Notes: generated by a model not told the origin, from the letters alone. 64,000 nt of DNA from Croceimicrobium hydrocarbonivorans (GCF_014524565.1 NZ_CP060139.1:3355501-3419500); one strand, 5' to 3'; numbered from the stretch's first letter, positions 1 through 7,838 are shown. Numbers and translations: made by a program.

Positions 1-1
1 C

Positions 2-1075
2 AATCCCATCACCGAGGCTTTTAGCTTGGAAGCCGGGGCTTTATACGAGCAAAATGATGTGGGTAATGACTATCAGGTCTTGAATAATGCAAGCAGCGGC
101 TATGTGATTGATAGCAGCCTCACCAATAATTTCGAATACGATCAAGGGGTGTTTGGGGTCTACAGTACTGCAGCCTATGAAGGCAAGAAATGGGGCTTAA
201 AATTAGGTTTGCGTTATGAGCACACCCTTTTAAACACCTTACTCACTACTACCAACGAAGCTAATAGGCAAGAATATTCCAATTGGTTTCCAACGGTGCA
301 TAGCTCCTATAAAATATCCCAGCGCTTCTCTATGCAGGCGGGTTATTCGCGCCGCATCTTTCGTCCGCGTTTATGGGATTTAAACCCCTTCTTTAATATT
401 CGCAACAACTATAATATTCGTCGGGGTAATCCTGAATTGCAACCTGAGTTTGGTGATTCCTATGAATTAACCGGAATCTGGATTTTTGAGAATTTATCTT
501 TAAATACCAGTTTGTACCATCTGTATACCACGGATGTAGTGGATCGAGTGAGCTTCTTTGAGAATAATGTGAATACCACTATGCCTGTGAATGTTGGGAG
601 CCGCAATCAAACCGGTTTGGAGATAAATGGAAAATACAATCCGGTAAAATGGTTGGGGATTAATGGCGATTTCAACTATGGTTATTTCAGTCGGGAAGGG
701 GTCTTTCAGGATCAGGATTTCAGCTTCCAGGGTGATAAGTGGAATACCCGCATTACCGGAAAGATTAAGCTACCAGCGGGTTTTGATGTGGAGCTGAGTG
801 GCAATTATGAATCGGCCTATAAAACCGTGCAAGGGGAGCAAAGTGGATTTGCATTTGGAGATATTGGCCTTCGCAAGAAATTATGGGATGGCAAGGGTGT
901 AGTGAATTTAAGTGTACGCGATATTTTTGCTTCCCGCATTCAGGAGAGTAGGGTGTATCAGAATGATTTCTATGCCTACAGCTTTTCGCAGCGAGGAAGA
1001 TTTATAACCTTAGGATTTAGTTACAGCTTTGGCAAGGGCGAGGCCATGTCGTACAACGGCGGTCGCCGACATTAA
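2..1075 (+). CDS. TonB-dependent receptor, C-terminal barrel part (5'-truncated by window)
   Basis: The reading frame is open from the first bases of the window, so only the last ~357 residues are visible. They are rich in alternating aromatic beta-strands and contain a stretch with NPFFNIRNNYNIRRGNPEL followed by QPEFGDSYELT, the usual mid-barrel signature of the outer-membrane beta-barrel (OMP_b-brl_3) receptors of Bacteroidota. The chain ends in a strand-rich ITLGFSYSFGKGEA segment. Such proteins import siderophores, metals or oligomers across the outer membrane with energy from TonB. The substrate cannot be told because the plug is outside the window. The next gene, a PepSY-type membrane protein 23 bases downstream, hints at a metal or siderophore role, which is an inference. 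Confidence 0.85.
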   Translation, partial: NPITEAFSLEAGALYEQNDVGNDYQVLNNASSGYVIDSSLTNNFEYDQGVFGVYSTAAYEGKKWGLKLGLRYEHTLLNTLLTTTNEANRQEYSNWFPTVHSSYKISQRFSMQAGYSRRIFRPRLWDLNPFFNIRNNYNIRRGNPELQPEFGDSYELTGIWIFENLSLNTSLYHLYTTDVVDRVSFFENNVNTTMPVNVGSRNQTGLEINGKYNPVKWLGINGDFNYGYFSREGVFQDQDFSFQGDKWNTRITGKIKLPAGFDVELSGNYESAYKTVQGEQSGFAFGDIGLRKKLWDGKGVVNLSVRDIFASRIQESRVYQNDFYAYSFSQRGRFITLGFSYSFGKGEAMSYNGGRRH

Positions 1076-1098
1076 TAGATTTAGCTTTAGAAATTAAG

Positions 1099-1602
1099 AT
1101 GAAAGTGCATCAGAAAATGCGGGTTTGGCACCGCTATTTAGGATTTTTCCTAGCCGGAATTATGGCGATCTACGCCATCAGTGGTATTGTGCTCATTTTT
1201 AGAGATACCGATGCTTTTAAGAAGGTAGAGCATTTTGAAGAAAAGCTAGCCTCAGAACTAAATGCAGAGCAATTGGGTGAAGCCTTGAAGATGCGTCGTT
1301 TCCGTGCGGATAAGGAAGAAAATGGTATGATTTATTTCCGCGATGGCGAGTACAATCAAGCTTCTGGAGAAGTGAAATACACTAAGAAGGAGCTCCCTTT
1401 CTTTTTAGATAAAATGACGCATTTGCATAAGGCAACCAGCAGTAGACCTTTAGCCTTCCTAAACATCTTCTTTGGGATTAGCCTGCTCTTCTTTGTGGTA
1501 TCTGCTTTTTGGATGTACTTCCCCGGTACGGATATCTTTAAGAAAGGATTGATTTATACGGCGGTAGGATTGGTCTTTGCTTTGGTTTTGTTGTTCGTTT
1601 AG
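1099..1602 (+). CDS. PepSY-associated TM helix protein
   Basis: 167 residues. An N-terminal helix (about residues 12-33, YLGFFLAGIMAIYAISGIVL) follows the motif MRVWHRYLG typical of PepSY-associated transmembrane proteins. A soluble periplasmic-type segment (35-105) follows, then THLHKA and two further hydrophobic helices (about 116-140 and 147-167). This layout matches short PepSY-TM proteins that are encoded beside TonB receptors and are thought to help in reduction or uptake of iron complexes in the inner membrane. It lies 23 bases after the receptor on the same strand, so co-transcription is likely. It is much shorter than the ~380-residue full PepSY reductases. The protein ends within its last helix and is followed directly by a repeat island. 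Confidence 0.75.
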   Translation: MKVHQKMRVWHRYLGFFLAGIMAIYAISGIVLIFRDTDAFKKVEHFEEKLASELNAEQLGEALKMRRFRADKEENGMIYFRDGEYNQASGEVKYTKKELPFFLDKMTHLHKATSSRPLAFLNIFFGISLLFFVVSAFWMYFPGTDIFKKGLIYTAVGLVFALVLLFV

Positions 1603-1613
1603 CTTGCGTTGCT

Positions 1614-1911
1614 TCACCGCCCGCTGCGCTCGAGAAACAGAGGACACAAAGGTGCACAGAGAGAATCTTTGCGAAACTTAGCGCTCTTAGCTTCTTTGCG
1701 GTTAGTCTCACCGCTCGCTGCGCTAGAGAAACAGAGGACGCGGAGCTGCACAGAGAGGATCTTTGTGAAACTTAGCGCTCTTAGCTTCTTTGCGGTTAGT
1801 CTCACCGCCCGCTACGCTCGAGAAACAGAGGACGCGGAGCTGCACACCTGTCTACCGGCAGGCAGGGAGAATCTTTGCGAAACTTAGCGCTCTTTGCATC
1901 TCTGCGGTTAA
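1614..1911. repeat. Three tandem copies of a ~95-bp intergenic repeat
   Basis: Copies begin at about 1614, 1709 and 1803, each opening with CACCGCYCGCT. Each then has GAGAAACAGAGGAC, a GCACAGAGAG block, CTTTGYGAAACTTAGCGCTC and TTTGCGGTTA. The third copy carries a ~20-bp palindromic insert (1847-1866) and a diverged end. The pieces CACAGAG, CTTTGCG and TTGCGGTTA resemble a family of noncoding repeats that is widespread in Bacteroidota intergenic DNA. A diverged relative sits at 9823-10008. Frames that happen to stay open across these copies (for example 1609-1887 plus and 1614-1805 minus) are periodic by-products, not genes. The 395-bp gap between the flanking genes holds only this and the heptad array. 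Confidence 0.85.
1847..1866. repeat. Nested palindrome-like insert in the third repeat copy
   Basis: The sequence CCTGTCTACCGGCAGGCAGG interrupts the third copy of the 95-bp repeat exactly where copies 1 and 2 read straight through from GCACA to GAGAG. It is a near-perfect inverted repeat around ACCGG. A diverged version (CCCGCCTACCGGCAAGCAGG) occurs at 9853-9872 in the second repeat island. The presence/absence difference between adjacent copies suggests it is a mobile or separately amplified small element. Confidence 0.7.
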
Positions 1912-1947
1912 ATAGGAAGCTATACAAAGTTTCTTGTCCCCAAAAAC

Positions 1948-2006
1948 TCTAACGTCTATTGTCTAAGGTCTAACTTCTATCTACTAACGACCAACTACTA
2001 ATTACC
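1948..2006. repeat. Heptad repeat array 1 (NTAGNNN-type, reading minus strand)
   Basis: On the minus strand the DNA reads in 7-base units such as TTAGTAG, TTGGTCG, TTAGTAG, ATAGAAG, TTAGACC, TTAGACA and ATAGACG. The array begins inside the stop codon of the BtuG-like gene (stop at 2002-2004) and runs away from it. Three other arrays with the same unit and orientation lie at 10057, 12045 and 12683. The unit supplies TAG codons in all three frames. Confidence 0.75.
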
Positions 2007-3003
2007 ACTCCCTAACCAATCCATTCGGCAAAGCCCCCGCTCTAAATTCATCAAGCAGAGCTCCGCTAGCACGGTCAATGCGGCGCACCGAATGCGGTTG
2101 CACAAATTGACGGGCATCGAAGAGGTATAAGGAAGAGGAAGGCGCGTGAAAATCCAGACCATAGAAGTTTTGACATTCCAGGCTGGTGATGATCTCACTT
2201 TGAAAGCTTCCATTGAAATGATGGGATCGAATATGTTCGCCATCATAACTGAAGAACTCAGAATGATTGGAATTAAGTACCAAACTCCCACTTTCTATCG
2301 CTATTTGATCCACTAAAATTCGATTGGAGTCAGGATCTGCCCAGCGCTCTATACGGCCATCGGCGAAAGCCAAATACAGAGCATTTTGGAATACAATTAG
2401 ATCTTCTAAATCTTGACTGAAACTGGCTAAGCTATAAAGGCTGTCGCCTGAAGGATCATAGGCTTCCAACTTTCGTTTTTGGGCCAGGAGCAGTTTATCC
2501 TGCCAGTCTAAGATTTTAAAGGAGGGCTTCGCACTATTGAATTCAGCCAGCAGATTTCCCTCAATATCATAGTGGCCGATCGCATTTAAATACAGATCAT
2601 TAAGCCATAAGCTCTGCTGCCAGAAATAGAGATTTCGTGGGGCACCCTTAGCTTCAATCGATTTGATTTCTCGCCAGTACTCATCACAAATCAAAAGTTT
2701 ATTGGAGCCATTCAGCACTAGGTAATAGCGATCCTCGATTTTATGGACTTCCTGTAAAACGTCGCCCAAAGCTTTGTTATTGGCACTTTGAAAAAGTCCG
2801 TCCGCATAGCGTTCTTCTTCAGGATCATACTGACCTAAGCCGGCATTGCCCCACATGAAATTGCCTTCATTGACAATGACCACAGAAGTGGAATCCGGAA
2901 CTACCACACTGCCATTTACCGCCTGTGGACCAAATTCCTTTTGGCAAGCGGCAGAGAGGAGGGCCAGAACAATAAAGAGACTTAGCTTTTTTCCCATCGC
3001 CAT
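2002..3003 (-). CDS. btuG: BtuG-like surface lipoprotein, YncE/DUF5074-type beta-propeller
   Basis: 333 residues with a lipoprotein signal (LALLSAAC, Cys at ~20). The rest is repeated short beta-strand blades of the kind found in YncE/DUF5074 beta-propellers, for example VVIVNEGNFMWGNAGLGQYD near residues 42-61. In Bacteroides, DUF5074 lipoproteins (BtuG) sit on the cell surface, bind cobalamin very tightly and form a lid on BtuB. Here the gene directly follows a BtuB-like receptor, overlapping its 3' end by 22 bases, in an operon headed by a B12 riboswitch, which strongly supports the same role. Two in-frame ATGs are close together (3003 and 2997); the second, giving MGKKLSLFIV, is equally plausible. 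The symbol is assigned by family and context, not by a verified match. Confidence 0.8.
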   Translation of the reverse strand: MAMGKKLSLFIVLALLSAACQKEFGPQAVNGSVVVPDSTSVVIVNEGNFMWGNAGLGQYDPEEERYADGLFQSANNKALGDVLQEVHKIEDRYYLVLNGSNKLLICDEYWREIKSIEAKGAPRNLYFWQQSLWLNDLYLNAIGHYDIEGNLLAEFNSAKPSFKILDWQDKLLLAQKRKLEAYDPSGDSLYSLASFSQDLEDLIVFQNALYLAFADGRIERWADPDSNRILVDQIAIESGSLVLNSNHSEFFSYDGEHIRSHHFNGSFQSEIITSLECQNFYGLDFHAPSSSLYLFDARQFVQPHSVRRIDRASGALLDEFRAGALPNGLVREW

Positions 3004-4886
3004 TGTATTCCAAATCTATAATTCAGGCCGGGCTCTGGTCGCCAAGCAATCACTTGATAGTCGATATCCGCCAAATTATGCAGACTAAAACTGAAACGAA
3101 TTTGATGAGCGGAGCGAATCCATCGATAGCTCAATTGTAAATCTTGTAATGTATAGCCCGGCAAATAATAGGAGTTGGCTTCATCTAGAAAGTAACGGTC
3201 GGTATAGTTAACTTGATAGTTAAGATCCCATCGCTTGTATTTTAATTGTACACCCGCATTTAAGCTATGGGAAGGATTATAAGCCAGGTATTTACCATTG
3301 AGCTCCGGTTCTTGCTCATTCTCCAGATTTTGGCTTTGCAAATACTGATAGCCGAGCTTAAAGCTAGTATGCCAGTCTTGCCAGCTTTTATTGAGATTTA
3401 GGCTTCCTTCGAAACCATAATTCTGGACTGTTTTTAAATTTTGGGGTTGCCAAATGCCTCCATTGGGCGTCCATTGAATCCAATTATCGACATAGATCCA
3501 ATAGATATCTCCCTGCCATTGCATTTGCCAATCGGCGATGGAGTCGTGGCCTTCTAAACCCCATTCGGCGGTATAGCTTTTCTCCGCCTTTAAATCGGGA
3601 TTGCCAGCTTGCACCCAATACAGATCGTTTAAGCTGGGCATGCGGTAATTGCGTCCAAAGCTGAGGTAGCTGTTTAAGGCAGGTTTCCATTGATAAGCAG
3701 TGCTAAAGCTACCTGTGAGTGGTGCTATTTGATCATCATAATGCTCGGCTCGTAATTGGAGAGAGCTCCACCATAATTCCTTCCACTGATATTTAGCCCG
3801 GCCATAAAGGGCGCTGGAGAAACGATTTTTGAAACCCTCATAGGAATCGGATTGGGCTTCATCGTAGCGACTTTGTAGGGCAGCTTCCCACTTTAGTTTT
3901 TGACTGGCCAAGGGTTTAAATCGCACTTGAGCTTGTAAGGATTGGTAATCATTGCGATCGGGCCTTTCGGCGGAAGCCAACTGAAAGCGATTACTGGAAC
4001 GCACCCAGCCGATTTGCACATAGAGATGATCATTATTGGCATAATTCCGCTGAAAATCCCCAGTAAGGTAGAAATTGTCATCGGCCATCCGATCGTAGAG
4101 CGCACCATTGTTAAGGGAGTTCGGGGGTATCTGACGATAGGTCTGATTGTACCAAGCTTTTAAACTTATTAGATTACGTAGTTCCGGTCGCCAAAATAAG
4201 TTTTGCTTAAGATGTAACTGTTTGAAATCAGCATTCTGCCATTGATGATTCCGCATAGTTTCGCCCGGATTGCGGTATTGGAAGTCGTTCTTTAAACTAC
4301 CAAAAGAAACTGCAGTTTGAGCCTTTAGATTTTGCGGTCCATATTCGCTGGAGTAGTCATATTGCTGTCGGCCAAAACTCCCCCCGGTAATACGTAAATC
4401 TTGCTTAAAGCTTTGCTTGTAATCAGGATAGGAGTTGATGAGTAATCCGGCGCCTAAATTTCCTGCACCGTAAGAATGGGCGCCTGTACCATAGCTCAGT
4501 TCCAAATTATCACCACCATGACTTTGAATTAAACTCAAGTCCATTAAACCTAAATTGGGCGGACTGATATCCAGGCCATTCCAATACACTTTGGAGTGAT
4601 TGGCACCGGTACCCCGAATACTCAAGGTGGCCACCCCATTGGCACCATAAGACTTAATAAAGAGGTTTGTCTGCTCCTTGAGGGCTTCAGCCAGATTGAA
4701 GGCCTGGAACTTTTTAAGGCTATCGCTTCCCAATTGAACCAGGCGATGTCCTTCTTCCGGTGTAATTCGCAAGAAATGCGTGACCACCGTAACCTCATTG
4801 ATCATGAATCGGGTTGCATTCGAATCCTGAGCCTGCAAAGCACCGAGGCTGATGAATAAAGCTATAAGGCAGGCTTTGATTCTCAT
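2982..4886 (-). CDS. btuB: BtuB-like TonB-dependent cobalamin receptor
   Basis: 634 residues with a signal peptide (cleavage after ALQAQ, ~20). The plug domain spans roughly 30-150, containing VATLSIRGTGANHSKVYWNG and LDISPPNLGLMDLSLI. The 22-stranded-type barrel follows, with the typical late motif NYRMPSLNDLYWVQAGNPDL near residue 405. It has no N-terminal carboxypeptidase-regulatory domain, which is usual for vitamin B12 and siderophore receptors and unlike SusC proteins. It lies third in the riboswitch operon. Its start overlaps the upstream stop as ATGA, and its end overlaps the BtuG-like gene. It should carry cobalamins through the outer membrane using TonB energy. Other corrinoids or cobinamide are possible substrates. 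Confidence 0.85.
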   Translation of the reverse strand: MRIKACLIALFISLGALQAQDSNATRFMINEVTVVTHFLRITPEEGHRLVQLGSDSLKKFQAFNLAEALKEQTNLFIKSYGANGVATLSIRGTGANHSKVYWNGLDISPPNLGLMDLSLIQSHGGDNLELSYGTGAHSYGAGNLGAGLLINSYPDYKQSFKQDLRITGGSFGRQQYDYSSEYGPQNLKAQTAVSFGSLKNDFQYRNPGETMRNHQWQNADFKQLHLKQNLFWRPELRNLISLKAWYNQTYRQIPPNSLNNGALYDRMADDNFYLTGDFQRNYANNDHLYVQIGWVRSSNRFQLASAERPDRNDYQSLQAQVRFKPLASQKLKWEAALQSRYDEAQSDSYEGFKNRFSSALYGRAKYQWKELWWSSLQLRAEHYDDQIAPLTGSFSTAYQWKPALNSYLSFGRNYRMPSLNDLYWVQAGNPDLKAEKSYTAEWGLEGHDSIADWQMQWQGDIYWIYVDNWIQWTPNGGIWQPQNLKTVQNYGFEGSLNLNKSWQDWHTSFKLGYQYLQSQNLENEQEPELNGKYLAYNPSHSLNAGVQLKYKRWDLNYQVNYTDRYFLDEANSYYLPGYTLQDLQLSYRWIRSAHQIRFSFSLHNLADIDYQVIAWRPEPGLNYRFGIQWRWEKS

Positions 4887-5830
4887 TTTTGAATTTGAAT
4901 GTGGAAGCTTTGCGCTTGATGCGAACCCAACTGAGCTTCTAAGATATAGAGTCCATTGGGGAATTCATCCAAACCGATTTGCTCGTCATTTGCATCCTTT
5001 AGAAATTGCCCTTGAAGGTTGTACAATTTTAAGCTTATTGCTGAAGGGACGGCAATTTTGTCTTGGGCCGGATTGGGATAAGGCACAAACTGCGCGAGTT
5101 TTTGATTTTCTAAAGCTAAACTGCTGGGATGAAGCAAAGCCAGGGCATCCAGATCGAATCCACCCGAAGCGAAGTCGGTGGGGTAGGGATCATTAATAAT
5201 GCGACCTTGGGCATCGCGTGTGGCCCAATTACCTTGAATGCTGCCAATCACATCTACTATTCGGATATAGCGGATACTGTCTTGCAAGCTGATTTCGGCT
5301 AAATCGAAAGGTAGCCCAAAGTCGGCACGGTACTTCCCCGCCAAATTATGCACCTTAGTTGGATCACTAGCTCCAAAGGCACCGGTTTGTAAATTAGTGT
5401 CCAAAAGGCTTTGAGCAGGAAAGCGTTCAAAATTCTGCCCGTCGGAGCTTACTTCTACAAAGGCGAATTCCAGGAAAACATCACTAAAGCTATTTTCGAA
5501 AATAGCGAACTCAGCACCCGGTCCATCTACAATAGCTGGGCTGATAGAATAGGTCGCCATGCCGCTATCCCCCAGGCTAATTACCTGTCCATTGGCATGT
5601 CCGAGGGCATCTGCACTATCACCATGACTAACCAGACCCAGGCTTTTATTGGCAATGTCGAGATAACCCCTTTGAATTAGCACCGATTGTGCCCAAGATG
5701 CAATCAGACTGCTGTCTTTATGAATAGCAGTGGATCCGGGCTGACCGGCAGCTGGGGCATAGGGCCCTGGCGACTGCGCTTGCAATCCCAGGGCTATGCT
5801 AAAGATTATATAGAATGCGAGGCGGCGCAT
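4883..5830 (-). CDS. T9SS-exported surface protein of the B12 operon
   Basis: 315 residues. There is a signal peptide (to ALGLQAQ, ~19), a ~210-residue beta-rich domain, then a T9SS type-A sorting tail beginning FVPYPNPAQDKIAVP at ~249. The domain has features such as DGPGAEFAIFENSF (~103-116), FAFVEVSSDGQNFERFP (~122-138), LAGKYRADFGLPFDLAEI (~163-180), YIRIVDVIGSI (~188-198) and FASGGFDLDALAL (~220-232). I recognise this as a family of secreted or surface proteins in several phyla but know of no biochemical function. Its position between a riboswitch-proximal protein and btuB, with TAATG and ATGA overlaps on its two sides, makes a role in corrinoid capture at the surface likely. That is an inference from context only. 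Confidence 0.75.
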   Translation of the reverse strand: MRRLAFYIIFSIALGLQAQSPGPYAPAAGQPGSTAIHKDSSLIASWAQSVLIQRGYLDIANKSLGLVSHGDSADALGHANGQVISLGDSGMATYSISPAIVDGPGAEFAIFENSFSDVFLEFAFVEVSSDGQNFERFPAQSLLDTNLQTGAFGASDPTKVHNLAGKYRADFGLPFDLAEISLQDSIRYIRIVDVIGSIQGNWATRDAQGRIINDPYPTDFASGGFDLDALALLHPSSLALENQKLAQFVPYPNPAQDKIAVPSAISLKLYNLQGQFLKDANDEQIGLDEFPNGLYILEAQLGSHQAQSFHIQIQK

Positions 5831-6939
5831 TAATGGATAATCAGCCTTTGGCTTTTTCCATTTAATTGCACAAAGTAGAGACCGGCAGCCCAGTCGCTTA
5901 AATCAAGTTGGGCTTGCCCATCAAAAGTTTGACTTACTACTAAGGCTCCTTGTTGATTGTAAACTTGTAAGTCGCCATTCTGCTCACTACTGATGTTTAA
6001 ATAATCATTCGCAGGATTAGGGTAGATAGCGAATTGCAGCAGTTCTGTTTCATCTAAACCAATACCCGAATCTGAAGCCGGAACGCGTGGACGCAGGGCA
6101 GGGGCGAAATCAGTATAAGAACAACCAAATAGCTCACCGGCCTTTACATAGCTGCCAATACCCGCATTCATATACCAGTTTCCAACATTTGTGGCGCTCC
6201 AGGTACTCCAATAATTAGGTTGCCCACCTAATCCGGACCAGTTTTGATAGCTGATATCATTGAGGAAAGAGCCAGCATTAACGGTCAAAGTAGCAATGGT
6301 TTGATCCAAATCTTGAAGGATTTGCGAAGCTTGTACTGAATCGTTAAAGAGGTATCCGAATACCACTTGCCCTGAATCGGCTAATTGAAAGTCGATGAAT
6401 AAGGCCATGCTATCGCTGCCACTGCCAATCCATTGGTCTACCTGAGAAAAGTCGAAACTCTCCGGATTAAAAGCCGCGATGGGTACTCCTGGTACTGCGG
6501 CCGGACTAAAGTCAGTATAGCTAAGGGCAAACCATTCACCATCCACCAAGGGAGTAGCCAAACCGGAATTCATAACCAGGCTGGCGGTATCGCTACCACT
6601 CCAGGTACTCCAATAATCAGGCTGACCACCAACACCGGAATGTTGACCGTAAATCACATCATTTAGAAAACCACCGGCAGCGGCAATGCTGAGGTTCGCA
6701 TCCGCAGCAGCTACAGCATTAAGCAGGTCTTCTCCTGTTTCATTACCTGAATAGGCATAGCCCCAAGCGTAGGAGGAGTCGGTAGTTCCATCATTAAAGT
6801 CGATTACCAATAAGGTAGAATCGGTTCCGGAACCAATCCAGAATTGTACTTCTGAAAAAGAAAATTGAGCTGAAAGGGGCTGGACCAGAAGGTTTAAGAT
6901 CAGCAGCCCGAGGAATAGTTTTTTGCTCATGAAAATCAT
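5830..6939 (-). CDS. T9SS protein with two tandem copies of an unassigned domain, first gene of the B12 operon
   Basis: 369 residues with a signal peptide (cleavage near PLSAQ, ~25). Two ~130-residue repeats follow. Copy 1 (~28-155) has FWIGSGTDSTLLVIDFNDG and GVGGQPDYWSTWSG. Copy 2 (~165-285) has QWIGSGSDSMALFIDFQLA and GLGGQPNYWSTWSA. Each copy ends in SYTDFxPAxxPxVP. A T9SS type-A sorting tail (FAIYPNPANDYLNISS to the C-terminus) follows. The shared ILQDLD/DLLNAVAAAD helix and the GGQPxYWSTW core are the best conserved parts. I cannot assign the domain. Being first after a cobalamin riboswitch and upstream of btuB, it is a candidate secreted corrinoid-binding protein. The start could instead be the in-frame ATG at 6930 (MSKKLFLGLL). 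It ends with a one-base TAATG overlap into the next gene. Confidence 0.75.
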   Translation of the reverse strand: MIFMSKKLFLGLLILNLLVQPLSAQFSFSEVQFWIGSGTDSTLLVIDFNDGTTDSSYAWGYAYSGNETGEDLLNAVAAADANLSIAAAGGFLNDVIYGQHSGVGGQPDYWSTWSGSDTASLVMNSGLATPLVDGEWFALSYTDFSPAAVPGVPIAAFNPESFDFSQVDQWIGSGSDSMALFIDFQLADSGQVVFGYLFNDSVQASQILQDLDQTIATLTVNAGSFLNDISYQNWSGLGGQPNYWSTWSATNVGNWYMNAGIGSYVKAGELFGCSYTDFAPALRPRVPASDSGIGLDETELLQFAIYPNPANDYLNISSEQNGDLQVYNQQGALVVSQTFDGQAQLDLSDWAAGLYFVQLNGKSQRLIIH

Positions 6940-7049
6940 GAATTAAAGGTTGAACAAAAAACTTCCAGGGAAAAGTAAAGCGAGTTGTTACCATTTTTCA
7001 ATGGGCATCCAAGCCTTATTGCCTTTATCCTGAAAGCAAATAAGTAAGT

Positions 7050-7212
7050 GCTGATGGCAGGTCTTCTGACTTATCTCCTTTTTAACGCCTTCCCGCTAAG
7101 GCAGTGGCTAATGCTAAAAAGTATTGAGAATTACAGCTTCAGGAAAAGTCCCGGATTTACACCGGATTCCCTTTTAACTCTAATGGTTGAACCATTACAG
7201 ACCAAAAGCGCC
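7050..7212 (-). promoter_or_regulatory. Cobalamin (AdoCbl-type) riboswitch
   Basis: Read on the minus strand, the segment carries the signature blocks in order. The 5' part contains GGGAATCCGGTGTAAATCCG and the paired GCTGTAAT, then GCCACTG, then CGGGAAGGCG. Near the 3' end is the B12 box AAGTCAGAAGACCTGCC (7056-7072). These match the conserved core of cobalamin riboswitches. It ends about 110 bases before the start of the first operon gene at 6939. I saw no clear intrinsic terminator in that leader, so control of translation initiation is the simpler guess. A small hairpin at about 6991-7004 could take part. Confidence 0.92.
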
Positions 7213-7213
7213 G

Positions 7214-7221
7214 CAAAAGTA
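7214..7221 (-). promoter_or_regulatory. -7 promoter element of the B12 riboswitch operon
   Basis: On the minus strand the eight bases read TACTTTTG, a perfect TAnnTTTG box of Bacteroidota housekeeping promoters, followed by CGGC as in other promoters of this window. Transcription would start about 5-8 bases on, right at the 5' edge of the riboswitch. A matching -33 element was not evident. The box lies in the 16-base gap between the umuD stop codon and the riboswitch. Confidence 0.65.
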
Positions 7222-7227
7222 GGTGAT

Positions 7228-7653
7228 TTATTTAAGTTTCTTGATGAGTCCGGTAACTACTCCCCAAATCCGAAAATCCATAAAAGTGGTGATGCGCAAA
7301 GGCTCAAAGGCCGGGTTTTCGGGCTGAAGGTAATAGGCATCTGATTTCTTAATCAGGCGCTTAACCGTATAATCGCCATTAATAACGGCTAGGATTATTT
7401 GCCCTTCTTTAGCTTCCAATTCTTTGTCAACAATTAGGAGATCGCCATCATCAATTCCGGCCCCTACCATAGACTGACCGCTTACCCGAACGCAAAAAGT
7501 AGCTTTAGGATTAGCCACTAATTCGTGAGAAAGGTTGATGGTATCCGGAAAATACTCCGATACATAGGACGGATCACCAGCGGCCACCCCCACATCAAAG
7601 AAGGGGATTTCGATTCCGTTTTCAGTATTGATTGCGTAGATGCTCAGGGACAT
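7228..7653 (-). CDS. umuD: UmuD-like S24 self-cleaving protein (orphan, no umuC)
   Basis: 141 residues, the normal UmuD length. The self-cleavage pair Ala25-Gly26 lies in VGVAAGDPSY. The catalytic Ser61 is in VSGQSMVGAGI and the Lys98 general base in GDYTVKRLIK. UmuD is cleaved on a RecA filament and then joins the Y-family polymerase UmuC for translesion synthesis. In most genomes umuC follows directly. Here the next thing downstream is the B12 riboswitch, so the gene is separated from its usual partner. No LexA-type box was recognised upstream. Protein identity is confident; participation in a polymerase V in this strain is unknown. Confidence 0.85.
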   Translation of the reverse strand: MSLSIYAINTENGIEIPFFDVGVAAGDPSYVSEYFPDTINLSHELVANPKATFCVRVSGQSMVGAGIDDGDLLIVDKELEAKEGQIILAVINGDYTVKRLIKKSDAYYLQPENPAFEPLRITTFMDFRIWGVVTGLIKKLK

Positions 7654-7754
7654 AGCTAAAGCTTAAGCTGTTAAGGTACTGGAAATGGAAACAGGGAAAT
7701 TTAAAGTTTAGATACTTTATTAACCATGCAATGTTGGAACAGGACAATAGCTTT

Positions 7755-7838
7755 GGATCGAATTGCAAATTCGATCCAGACTTATTGGGTAGAATTTATA
7801 ATTCTACTCTCTACTGGGTCGAATTTATAATTCGACCC
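7755..7838. repeat. Three tandem short palindromes sharing GAATT-N3-AATTC
   Basis: Three hairpins lie about 30 bases apart at 7755-7777, 7787-7809 and 7816-7838. Each has 10-base arms and a 3-base loop around the core GAATT(TAT or GCA)AATTC. The first and third are perfect and the second has one mismatch. The last two are inside the 3' end of the lipoprotein gene that stops at 7782, and the first lies just after it. They look like a small repetitive palindromic element family, with no neighbour that would explain them. Confidence 0.75.

Noticed and set aside
1609-1887. Open frames of 92 (plus) and 63 (minus, 1614-1805) codons
   Set aside because: They consist entirely of the 95-bp tandem repeat and translate into periodic, low-information protein; no start context or homology.
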